Source of the DNA: JAGDMS01 sp050015455
GTDB taxonomy: Bacteria; Desulfobacterota; Binatia; HRBIN30
NCBI GenBank assembly: GCA_050015455.1
Contig: JBEKBJ010000007.1
Location: 16,314-80,313, forward strand
Direction: 5' to 3'
Length of the DNA stretch: 64,000 bases
The translations under genes were made by a program, and so were the position numbers. Positions within the stretch are counted from its first letter, which is position 1; each line of letters starts with the position of its first letter. Below the pieces are notes generated by a model. That model had not been told where the DNA came from. It ran no database searches and was given only the letters and a program-made list of their open reading frames with translations. Below are positions 34,570 through 42,590 of this stretch, one piece after another.

Positions 34570-36849
34570 ATGGCACAAGGGTTGAGTTCGCCTCGTGTCG
34601 CTTGCCTCGTAAATCGGGTCGGCGCCGTTCTTTTGGTCACGGCCTTGTTGTTCCTTGATTGCGTGGTTACGAGCGGCTGCAGTTGGGCCCGCGTGAGGGC
34701 CGAGACGGGGGCGGGGCAGACCGCCACCACACAACCATCACAGCTCACGCTCGATGTCCAAGAGTCGCTGGGGCTGGCGCGGAGTCAATGGCCGATCACG
34801 GCGGGCGTGCCGTTCCCACAGGGGCTGGTGACGGACCCAGCGCGCCTCGTCGTTACGGACGACAGCGGCCGCGCCACGCCGGTGCAAGCGCGCGTACTCA
34901 GCCGCTGGCAGGATGGCAGCGTACGCTGGGCGCTACTGGACTGGCAGACGGACCTGGAAGCGCGGCAGACACGGCGCTTTCGCGTTGCGCCGGGAGCGCC
35001 GGTCGCGACGACTCGCACCGTGAAGGTGCGCGAGCGCGACGACCGTATCGACGTGGACACCGGGCCACTGCAGTTCAGCGTGCCCAAGAACCGTTTTGCC
35101 TGGCTGCAGCAGGCGCGTTTGAACGGCGTCGATATGCTCAGTGGCCCCGTGGTGTCGTTCTTCAACAACATCGACGGAGGGCGGGTCGACGGGCAGATCC
35201 CGAGCGCCGTGACCGTCACGGAGGCGGGCCCCCTCCGCGTGCGCTTGGAGATCCACGGCCACTACGGCGCGCGCTTTGATTACGTCATCCGCATAGATGC
35301 GTTCGCGAACCAACCGTTTCTGCGGGTGCTCCACAGTTTTGAGCAGCACAGCCCCGAAGCGTACACCATGGTCCGCCAGATTGGCGTAACGGTGCCGCTC
35401 ACCCTGCGCAACTTGCCATGGTACCGCGCCGGCCAGGAGGACGCACCGCAACTCTCTGGAAAGCTGGCGGCGGGAGGGTTCAGCCTGCTCCAGGAAGACA
35501 ATGACCGTCTCGTGGTCGCTGGGGCGCGCCGCGCGGGCCATGCGGCCGGCTGGATTGATGCCGGCGACGAGAAGCACGGCGTCGCGATCGCAGCGCGGTC
35601 TTTCTGGCAGCAGTATCCGCAAAGCTTCCAGGCGCAAACGAGCGGCATCACGTACAATCTTTGGGCCCCGGAGGCACCGCCCGCGAAGGTCGGCATGGGC
35701 GTGGCCAAGACGCATGAGGTGCTGCTCTACTTCCACGACAGCAAGCCCCCGCCGCAGGTGACGCTCACGGCACTCGTCGAACCGGTGCTGGCGTGGGTCG
35801 ATCCGAACTGGACCGTCGCGAGCGGTGCGTTGCGTAACAGCATCGCGCCTTCGCCAACCACCAAAGGCTTTCTGCAGGATATCGACGCAGCCTACCGTCG
35901 CTACCTGAATCGCGCCGATAAGGAGCTGTGGGACGACAGCGGCGAGGTGCGCTGCCCCGATCCGATGCACGAGCGCCCGCGCCACGGCTTCTATGGCATG
36001 CTCAACTGGGGCGACTGGAACTATCCCGGTTACCACGACACCACGAAAGGTTGCGATGCTTGGGGCAATCTCGAGTACGACATGACCCAGGTCCTCGCTT
36101 TGGCATACGCCGCGACCGGTACGCGCGCGTATTACGAGGGTATGGTCGCCGCGGCGCGCCATTTCATGGATGTGGATCGCATTCACTACCAGCACGAGCA
36201 CCCGAACTGGATCGGCATGAATCACCCGAAGGCCCCTCTGCACTTCGCCTTCGAGCTGGGTGGAGTCGATCTGGGGCACACGTGGGTCGAGGGCCTGTTG
36301 TCTTACTACTACTTGACCGGCGACGAGCGCGCTCTGGAGGCGGCGCGCGGCATCGCCGATTACCTGGTCAACCGGCTCCACGCCGGCATCGGCCGGGGTA
36401 ACCCGCGACAATGGGGCTGGCCGCAAATCGCGTTGGTGGCCGCGTTTGAGGCAACGGGTGACGTCAAGTACAGAAGCGGAGCGCAGGACTACGCGCGCAA
36501 AGGTATGGCGGCCCACGCTTCCGGCAAGACCAAAGATTGGAAGTTGGGGATTCTCGCAGAGGGCTTAGCGTACACCCACTCACTCACTCACGATGGCGCC
36601 ATTCGGGATTGGTTGTCGCGCTACGCGGCGGCGAACTCGCGCCGCACGGCGATTGATCCCCGTTTCCTGCCGGCGGTGGCGTACGTCGCCCGCATCCAGA
36701 ACCGCTCGGAATACGCACGCAGCGCGAGCGCTGGCCTGGCCGGCCTGAAGTTCGGCAACTGGGGCAAACCGTTCACCATCGCGGGCCGTATCGGGTTCAG
36801 CTTGCTGTCGCTGGCGCCGCAGGCGGCTGCAGCGCCAGCAGCTCCGTAA
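34570..36849 (+). CDS. Secreted PcRGLX/YetA-like protein (exo-rhamnogalacturonan lyase-like)
   Basis: A 759-residue protein. The frame is open from 33886, but the first 228 codons are antisense to prfB; I use ATG 34570. It begins with a hydrophobic leader (VGAVLLVTALLFLDCVVTSGC) that could be a lipobox (VTSGC). The N-terminal beta (RIFT-type) domain starts LGLARSQWPITAGVPFPQG, and the C-terminal half is an alpha/alpha toroid with MLNWGDWNYPGYHD, HEHPNWIGMNHPKAPLHFAF and HTWVEGLLSYYYLTGD. This matches YetA/PcRGLX-like putative polysaccharide lyases. Substrate is unknown. A secreted methyltransferase-like gene follows by 57 bases. Confidence 0.75.
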   Translation: MAQGLSSPRVACLVNRVGAVLLVTALLFLDCVVTSGCSWARVRAETGAGQTATTQPSQLTLDVQESLGLARSQWPITAGVPFPQGLVTDPARLVVTDDSGRATPVQARVLSRWQDGSVRWALLDWQTDLEARQTRRFRVAPGAPVATTRTVKVRERDDRIDVDTGPLQFSVPKNRFAWLQQARLNGVDMLSGPVVSFFNNIDGGRVDGQIPSAVTVTEAGPLRVRLEIHGHYGARFDYVIRIDAFANQPFLRVLHSFEQHSPEAYTMVRQIGVTVPLTLRNLPWYRAGQEDAPQLSGKLAAGGFSLLQEDNDRLVVAGARRAGHAAGWIDAGDEKHGVAIAARSFWQQYPQSFQAQTSGITYNLWAPEAPPAKVGMGVAKTHEVLLYFHDSKPPPQVTLTALVEPVLAWVDPNWTVASGALRNSIAPSPTTKGFLQDIDAAYRRYLNRADKELWDDSGEVRCPDPMHERPRHGFYGMLNWGDWNYPGYHDTTKGCDAWGNLEYDMTQVLALAYAATGTRAYYEGMVAAARHFMDVDRIHYQHEHPNWIGMNHPKAPLHFAFELGGVDLGHTWVEGLLSYYYLTGDERALEAARGIADYLVNRLHAGIGRGNPRQWGWPQIALVAAFEATGDVKYRSGAQDYARKGMAAHASGKTKDWKLGILAEGLAYTHSLTHDGAIRDWLSRYAAANSRRTAIDPRFLPAVAYVARIQNRSEYARSASAGLAGLKFGNWGKPFTIAGRIGFSLLSLAPQAAAAPAAP

Positions 36850-36906
36850 CATTGGTCGAGGCCTTACTAGCGCTGCGGCGCGTGCGCATGTACATGGGAA
36901 GCTGTA

Positions 36907-37629
36907 ATGAAGACGGAAGCTCTCTGCGGCTGGCTTCTAACAATCGCTGCCGCCACTGTGTTGCTGGGTCATGTGTCCGCTGCACCGGCGCGGGTTACTC
37001 CAGCTGATCAAGCACCGCCATCATCCCACAGCACGCACGATGCCACTACTCATCATTCTTTCGAAGACGTCGAGCACTGGGTGTCCCTCTTCGACGACCC
37101 GGCACGCGATGCGTGGCAGAAGCCGGCGAACGTGGTGGAAGCGTTGCAGCTTCGTGCCGGCATGTGCGTGGCTGATCTCGGTGCTGGCACCGGCTACTTC
37201 AGCCGTTACCTGGCGGCTGCCGTTGGCGAGGCCGGTACCGTGTTCGCAGTCGACACCGAGCCGGGCCTGGTCACGCACCTACGCGAGCGTGCCGAGCACG
37301 AGCACACGCCGAACGTCATCCCCATCCTGGCTTCGGCCGACAACCCACGCCTGCCGGTTGGCGCCGTCGATGTCGTGCTGATCGTCGACACCGTTCATCA
37401 CATCGACGACCGCATCAACTACCTACGACGGCTGCGCCATGTTCTGAAGCCCGGCGGCCGGGTCGTGGTCATCGATTTCAAGAAGCAGGATATCCCGGTC
37501 GGTCCGCCGCCTGAGCACAAGCTGGCACGCGAGCAGATCGTCGACGAGCTCAGCGCCGCCGGTTATCAGCTGGTCAGTGAGCCTGGCATTCTGCCGTATC
37601 AGTACTTCCTGATCTTTCAGCCGTCGTGA
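36907..37629 (+). CDS. SAM-dependent methyltransferase with an export signal
   Basis: A 240-residue class I methyltransferase. The first 26 residues (GWLLTIAAATVLLGHVSAAPA) look like a cleavable signal peptide, then an unstructured His/Ser-rich linker. The catalytic fold has VADLGAGTGYFSRYLA (SAM motif I), VFAVDTEPGLVTHLRE, VDVVLIVDTVHHIDD and LKPGGRVVVIDFKK. Related exported Methyltransf_11/25 proteins occur in proteobacteria; the substrate is unknown and SAM supply outside the cytoplasm is a puzzle. Same strand as the lyase-like gene, 57 bases apart. Confidence 0.85.
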   Translation: MKTEALCGWLLTIAAATVLLGHVSAAPARVTPADQAPPSSHSTHDATTHHSFEDVEHWVSLFDDPARDAWQKPANVVEALQLRAGMCVADLGAGTGYFSRYLAAAVGEAGTVFAVDTEPGLVTHLRERAEHEHTPNVIPILASADNPRLPVGAVDVVLIVDTVHHIDDRINYLRRLRHVLKPGGRVVVIDFKKQDIPVGPPPEHKLAREQIVDELSAAGYQLVSEPGILPYQYFLIFQPS

Positions 37630-37762
37630 GCCGTGTCTTGACCAGGGCGGCGCCCCGATGCGGAGCGCGGCCCTGGCACCGACCAAGCATCCGTCAGAAA
37701 GTCACGGGTAAGGTGTGGATCGCGTGCAGCCCAGAACCTTCTTTCCATTCTTGCTTAGGCTC

Positions 37763-37979
37763 AAAAGTACACGTTCCACGACACCCCGGTTTCTATCCAG
37801 CTGTGATTGAAGTCGCGTAGGCCGGTAATGCCAGCTCTGATCGCCTGCTGCGGCGTGAGGGTGAGGCGGCCTTCGAGGCCGATGCGCGTTTCGGTGCTGA
37901 CGTCGCCGAGGGAGAAGCGCGTGATGGCGGCGAAGACGTGCGTCTGGCGCGGCGCATCGCTAAGGCATGCGGTCTTGCA
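37763..37979 (-). pseudogene. C-terminal remnant of an outer-membrane beta-barrel protein
   Basis: The minus frame reads ...THVFAAITRFSLGDVSTETR, RLTLTPQQAIRAGITGLRDF and ends SWNVYF before TGA. Alternating residues and a C-terminal Phe are the signature of the last barrel strands. Stops lie just upstream at the border with the toxin-antitoxin remnant, and no start codon with a signal peptide exists. It is therefore the truncated 3' end of a lost gene. Confidence 0.55.
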
Positions 37980-37984
37980 CTATT

Positions 37985-38047
37985 AGGGTGTATCGTCCCG
38001 ATCCGAACTTGTGGCAAGATTACCGCATCCGGAGGCAGAGGAAATGA
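37985..38047 (+). pseudogene. C-terminal remnant of a DUF4258 toxin
   Basis: The short plus frame reads RVYRPDPNLWQDYRIRRQRK and stops at TGA, which matches the usual C-terminus (VYRPDP-x-x-W-x-D-x-R) of DUF4258 (MqsR-like) toxins. Its stop overlaps the next ATG as ATGA, as in intact toxin-antitoxin pairs. The N-terminal part is missing. Confidence 0.5.
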
Positions 38048-38124
38048 AGACGTGCTACTTCTGCAAGGGCCGGCTTCCGCAGGTGCTGCATTTGCAGTGC
38101 TCACGTAGAGCATCAGCGTGGTGA
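38044..38124 (+). pseudogene. N-terminal remnant of a YgiT-type zinc-finger antitoxin
   Basis: ATG after GGAGGCAGAGGAA starts MKTCYFCKGRLPQ, the CxxC zinc-knuckle beginning of YgiT/MqsA-like antitoxins. The frame then diverges and stops after 26 residues, so the partner of the DUF4258 piece is broken. The following 255 bases (38125-38379) contain nothing I can identify before the next gene. Confidence 0.45.
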
Positions 38125-38379
38125 ACTCCAACCAGTTCAGTACCGGCCGCTCCAACCTGATATCCGACTAAAGTGATCAAGATAGCATCAAGCCCGAGCC
38201 GCATTCCCTACGGCACTCTTCTCAGCCGCCAGGATGACGATCCCGGCAACCATGACCACACCGCCGGTCCGGAAGCGTCGTGGCCTTCTGAGGTCCGTTG
38301 GTGCCATTTGCCAGCTCAATGGCTGATCACCACCATTGACACCGTCGGGCCTGGGGCGTAGCGGGAGAGTTACGATTCT

Positions 38380-41300
38380 ATGGACTCGACCGCGCTCGCA
38401 ACGAGACGCGCGGTGTTGCTAGGCGTCGCCTGCCTGGGTGTATCCGCGTTTGTCACACAGATGGTGACGGTACGCGAGTTCCTGAGCCTGTTCTCCGGGA
38501 ACGAGCTGATGCTCGGCCTTACGCTCGGCAACTGGTTATTGCTGACCGGTCTTGGCGGCGTGCTCGGCCGCTCCGCCGGCCGCATTCGCGACCCGATCCG
38601 CGCCCTGCTCCTCGCGCAGGTCGGTATCGCGCTACTGCCGGCGGCCCAGATCGCCGGGATCAGGATGACGAAACAGCTGCTTCCCGTGGGTCTGATGGTC
38701 GGGATCGGCGAGGCCTTCTGCGCCTCATTCGTCGTGCTGGTACCGTACTGCCTGCTCTCCGGATTCCTGCTGGCCGTGTTCTCCGGCCTGGCATCGGCGC
38801 GCCGTGACTGGCGGCAGATCGGCGACGTCTACGCGCTCGACGCACTCGGCGGGATCGTCGGCGGCCTCCTGTTTTCGCTGTGTCTCGTCCGTTTCTTCGC
38901 GCCGTTTGAGATCGCAACGTTTCTCCTGGCTCTGAACCTGCTCGCGGCGGCCTGGCTGGCTCACGCCACGGGCCGCCGGGTGATGCGCGCATCGGTCGTC
39001 GCCGTACTGTTGATCACGCTCGTGTTTCTCGGGCGCACCGACCTCGAACGCCGAACCGGCCAGGCCATGTTCCCGGGCCTGGACGTCGTACACGAGGAGT
39101 CGACACCGTATGGAAACGTTGCGGTCACACGTCAGGGCACACAATTCACCGTCTATGAGAACGGCATCCCGGTCGGTGCGACGGAAGATGCCGCGGCTGC
39201 CGAGGAGGTCGTTCACTACGCATTAGTCCAGCATCCGGAGCCGCGAGAAGTTCTGCTCGTTGGCGGCGGTCTGGTCGGCGCCGAGCACGAGGTGGAGAAG
39301 TATCCAGTCGTGCGCATCGACTACGTTGAATTGGACCCGGCCGTCTTGCGCATCGCAGAGGCGCTCGCCGGAATGGGGAGCGATTCGCGCGTGCACGCGA
39401 TCGCCGCCGATGCGCGCCGCTACGTGCAGACCATGCACGGCGCGTACGACGCGATCCTCATGGCTGTGCCGGATCCCTCGTCGGCGCAGCTCAACCGCTT
39501 TTACACCGTCGAGTTCTTCGCTGCGGTGCGCCGCGCGTTGCGTGCGGGCGGCGTGTTCAGCCTCGGCCTGAGCGGCGCCGAGAACTATGCCAACCCGGAG
39601 ATCCGGCTCCTGGCCGCCGCGGTGTATCGCTCGCTGGTCTCGGTGTTTCCCAACGTGCTCGTCATCCCGGGCGCCCGGCAGTACTTCGTCGCCTCCGAGC
39701 GACCCCTCGGGTACGACATCGCCGCACGGCTGGAGGCAAGACATATCGCGACACGATATGTACGCCGCGAATACCTGACCGCGAAGCTGACCGCGGACCG
39801 TCTGGCCGCGGCGCGCACGATGGTGACGTATCGCACGGAGGAGAATCATGACTTCCGTCCGCTCAGCTACTACGTCTACCTGCGGTATTGGCTGAGCCAG
39901 TTCGGCGGCGGGCTGCTGCTGCCGATATGCCTGGTTGCGGCGTTGCTGGCGCTCATCGGCGGCCTGCTCGTTGGCTCGGTCACGCGCGCGGCGCCGGCGG
40001 CTATTTGCGCCAGCGGCTTTGCCGGCATGGGGCTAGAAATCGTTCTGCTCATCGCCTTTCAGGCCATCTACGGCTACGTCTACCAGCAGATCGGCCTCAT
40101 CGTCACGGGCTTTATGGCTGGTGCGGCTGCGGGCGCGGCGTGGTCCGGCCGGAGGCGTATAGGTGCTGCATCACTGCTGTTCCGTTTAGACGCGCTGTTG
40201 AGCACGGCCGGGTTCCTGTTGATACCGCTGCTGCGGTCATTGGGTGCGACGGACAACGCCATCGTGCAAGCGGTGGCCCCACCGGTGATCTTCCCGCTGC
40301 TCAACGGCGTGATTGGGTTTCTGGTCGGCGCGCAGTTCCCTCCGGCGGCGCGTGTCATGTTCCGTACGGTCGAGGAGACCGCCGGCAACCTGTACGCGTT
40401 TGACCTGCTCGGTGCATGCCTTGGGGCGCTCATCGTCAGCACGTTTTGCGTCCCACTGATGGGAATCAGCGCGACATGCGCGCTGCTCGGCGGTGTAAAG
40501 CTCCTCAGTGCCGCGATGTTACGCCGGAGCACTGTGGCGATCGACGTTCCGTTTCCTCGGCCCCTTCCCGCCCGCGGCGCGGCGTTCGCCTTCGCCTTTC
40601 CTCTGCTCATTCTCGCCGGCATCGGCACGGTGATTGTCGCTGAGGAAACCAGCGGCGGAGTGTACGCCGTGTCGTTCGCACCGGCTTACTACTGGGCGCT
40701 GGTGGCCCTGCTCGCGCTGGGCATCGTCCGCGCCGTTGGGCTGCAGGGCGAGCCCTTGGGCGGGCTCCGCGGGTGGCCCTCGACGCTGGGCAGAATCCGC
40801 TCGGCGGTCCAGCGCTTCGGCCGGACCATCTATGAATCCACCAAGGTCAGCGTCTTGCGGTGGGTGTACTTCCTGAGCTTCTCCCTCGCCGTCAGCTACC
40901 CGGTCTTCCGCTGCTACTTCAGCGTGCCGTATCTCTTCTGCCATGTCTGCCCGCGCAAGTGCATCTTCGGTTTTCTGCGGCCGTACCTAGTGCCGGCGGT
41001 CTTGATCATGAACCTCAAGAGGCGATTCTGGTGCTACCAGGCCTGTCCGATCGGCACTCTCAGTGACTGTCAGGCGCGCGTGTGTAAGGCCTCGCGGCGC
41101 GTGCCGGCGCGCTTGCGGGCCGTGTCTTTCGCCGTGCTGGGTTTCACGGCGGTTGCCTACTTCAAGATCATGTGGGATCTCGATCACCAACCGGCCGTCG
41201 CGCTCGACTGGTACACGTTCTTCTACAACAACCTGTTTGCGGTGAGCGCCGGAGTCATCGGCGTCGCGGTCGCACTGATCATGCTCGGCTACCGCCTGCG

Positions 41301-41424
41301 CCGCAGCTTCTGCGAGATTCTGTGCCCAGTGGGGGCCTTTTCCGATCTGCTGCTGCGAGGCGAACGCGCCTTACCAGGTACGGCTGCACCGGCCCCTGCC
41401 GAGGCGGCGGAGCGAGGCCGATGA
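38380..41424 (+). CDS. Fusion of a membrane spermidine-synthase-like protein with a NapH-like 4Fe-4S domain
   Basis: 1014 residues. TM block 1 (about 12-218), a SAM/aminopropyltransferase-like domain (about 240-480), TM block 2 (about 505-780), and a C-terminal membrane polyferredoxin (about 825-990). The SpeE-like part has VLLVGGGLVGAEHEV, RIDYVELDP and ILMAVPDPSSAQLNRFYT; where SpeE enzymes have the catalytic DS(T/S)DP Asp this has AVPDP, so aminopropyl transfer is unlikely. The ferredoxin part carries CHVCPRKC (854-861), CYQACPIGTLSDC (885-897), C902 and CEILCPVG (978-985). The fusion is fully open with no frameshift. Its TGA overlaps the radical SAM start (ATGA). I infer that it delivers electrons or senses redox for the AmmeMemoRadiSam proteins encoded next. 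Confidence 0.85.
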   Translation: MDSTALATRRAVLLGVACLGVSAFVTQMVTVREFLSLFSGNELMLGLTLGNWLLLTGLGGVLGRSAGRIRDPIRALLLAQVGIALLPAAQIAGIRMTKQLLPVGLMVGIGEAFCASFVVLVPYCLLSGFLLAVFSGLASARRDWRQIGDVYALDALGGIVGGLLFSLCLVRFFAPFEIATFLLALNLLAAAWLAHATGRRVMRASVVAVLLITLVFLGRTDLERRTGQAMFPGLDVVHEESTPYGNVAVTRQGTQFTVYENGIPVGATEDAAAAEEVVHYALVQHPEPREVLLVGGGLVGAEHEVEKYPVVRIDYVELDPAVLRIAEALAGMGSDSRVHAIAADARRYVQTMHGAYDAILMAVPDPSSAQLNRFYTVEFFAAVRRALRAGGVFSLGLSGAENYANPEIRLLAAAVYRSLVSVFPNVLVIPGARQYFVASERPLGYDIAARLEARHIATRYVRREYLTAKLTADRLAAARTMVTYRTEENHDFRPLSYYVYLRYWLSQFGGGLLLPICLVAALLALIGGLLVGSVTRAAPAAICASGFAGMGLEIVLLIAFQAIYGYVYQQIGLIVTGFMAGAAAGAAWSGRRRIGAASLLFRLDALLSTAGFLLIPLLRSLGATDNAIVQAVAPPVIFPLLNGVIGFLVGAQFPPAARVMFRTVEETAGNLYAFDLLGACLGALIVSTFCVPLMGISATCALLGGVKLLSAAMLRRSTVAIDVPFPRPLPARGAAFAFAFPLLILAGIGTVIVAEETSGGVYAVSFAPAYYWALVALLALGIVRAVGLQGEPLGGLRGWPSTLGRIRSAVQRFGRTIYESTKVSVLRWVYFLSFSLAVSYPVFRCYFSVPYLFCHVCPRKCIFGFLRPYLVPAVLIMNLKRRFWCYQACPIGTLSDCQARVCKASRRVPARLRAVSFAVLGFTAVAYFKIMWDLDHQPAVALDWYTFFYNNLFAVSAGVIGVAVALIMLGYRLRRSFCEILCPVGAFSDLLLRGERALPGTAAPAPAEAAERGR

Positions 41425-42590
41425 GCGAGCCACAGCTCGACCGGCGGTTGTTCCTCAAGCGAGCCATCATGGCGGGGGCCGGACTGGCTTGGGGTGCCTA
41501 CACCGTTCCCAGTTTGCTGCGCCAGAGCCCGAGCGCGGGGTTGCGCGTGGGATTCCCGAACGACGCGCCGGCGAAACTCTGGCGGTGGTCGCGCGAGGCG
41601 GAGTGGTACGAAGCCCAGCGCGGGTTGGTGAGATGCGTGCTCTGCCCGCACGAGTGCATCCTGGGCGAGAACGACCGTGGGTTCTGCCGCACGCGCGTCG
41701 TTAAGAACGGCACGCTTTATACCGTCGCCTACGGCAACCCATGCACCCTCCACATCGATCCGGTGGAGAAGAAGCCCCTGTATCATTTCCTGCCCGGGAC
41801 GCCGATTTTTTCGGTCGCCACTGCGGGCTGCAACCTGCGCTGCCTCAACTGCCAGAACTGGGAGATCTCACAGGTTAAGCCGGAGAAGACGGACAACGCT
41901 GATCTGTTGCCGGAACGCCTGGTGCAGGCCGTCGCCCAGCGGAACCTCCACCTGATCGCCTACACGTACTCCGAGCCGATCGTTTTCTACGAATATGTCC
42001 GTGACACCGCGGCGCTGGCGCGTGCGCGCGGCATCCGCAACGTCCTCGTCACCGCCGGTTATATTTCAGAAAAGCCGTTGCGCGAGCTGTGCCGGGTCAT
42101 CGACGCCGCCACGCTCGATGTGAAGGGGTTTGACGACGGTTTGTACAAGAAAGTCACTGGAGCGAAGCGCGACCCCATCCTGCGGGGGCTCGAGGTGATG
42201 CGTGAGGAAGGTCTGTGGCTCGAGGTCAGTCGGCTCGTTGTGCCGACGTATTCAGATGATCGGGACGATATCCGCGACCTCTGCCGCTGGGTGGTGCGCG
42301 CGCTCGGTCCTGGAACCCCGCTGCACTTCTTGCGGTTCCAACCCGCCTACCGGCTGAACGGGCTGCCGCCGACCCCCGTGCAGGTACTGGACGATGCGCG
42401 CCAGATCGCTCTGGACGCCGGTCTGCAGTTTGTCTTCGTCGGCAACGTTCCCGGGCATGCTGGCGAGAATACCGTCTGTCCGCGTTGCGGGCGCACGGTC
42501 ATCGAGCGCCGCGGGTTCAGCGTTACGATCAACCAGCTCGACAACGGCTGCTGTCCGTGCGGCGAAAGGATTCCTGGAGTGTGGGCATGA
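41421..42590 (+). CDS. amrS: AmmeMemoRadiSam system radical SAM enzyme with twin-arginine N-terminus
   Basis: 389 residues. After an N-terminal DRRLFLKRAIMAGAGLAWGAY, which looks like a Tat signal, comes the Cys-rich segment CVLCPHEC...C (72-89), then the radical SAM triad CNLRCLNC (137-144). LIAYTYSEPIVFYEY and TLDVKGFDDGLYKKVTG are AmrS-family segments. The C-terminus has two CxxC pairs (CPRCG, CPCG), probably an extra metal site. ATG 41421 is coupled to the previous stop; its own stop is coupled to the next ATG. The family has no firmly known reaction. An exported radical SAM enzyme would be exceptional, so the signal may instead be a membrane anchor or vestige. Confidence 0.9.
   Translation: MSEPQLDRRLFLKRAIMAGAGLAWGAYTVPSLLRQSPSAGLRVGFPNDAPAKLWRWSREAEWYEAQRGLVRCVLCPHECILGENDRGFCRTRVVKNGTLYTVAYGNPCTLHIDPVEKKPLYHFLPGTPIFSVATAGCNLRCLNCQNWEISQVKPEKTDNADLLPERLVQAVAQRNLHLIAYTYSEPIVFYEYVRDTAALARARGIRNVLVTAGYISEKPLRELCRVIDAATLDVKGFDDGLYKKVTGAKRDPILRGLEVMREEGLWLEVSRLVVPTYSDDRDDIRDLCRWVVRALGPGTPLHFLRFQPAYRLNGLPPTPVQVLDDARQIALDAGLQFVFVGNVPGHAGENTVCPRCGRTVIERRGFSVTINQLDNGCCPCGERIPGVWA

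Noticed and set aside
34933..36516. 527-residue minus-strand ORF
   Set aside because: Antisense of the YetA-like gene, with no coherent motifs.
38100..38180. Continuation of the outer-membrane barrel remnant
   Set aside because: Hydrophobic-looking frames exist on both strands but none matches barrel periodicity convincingly.
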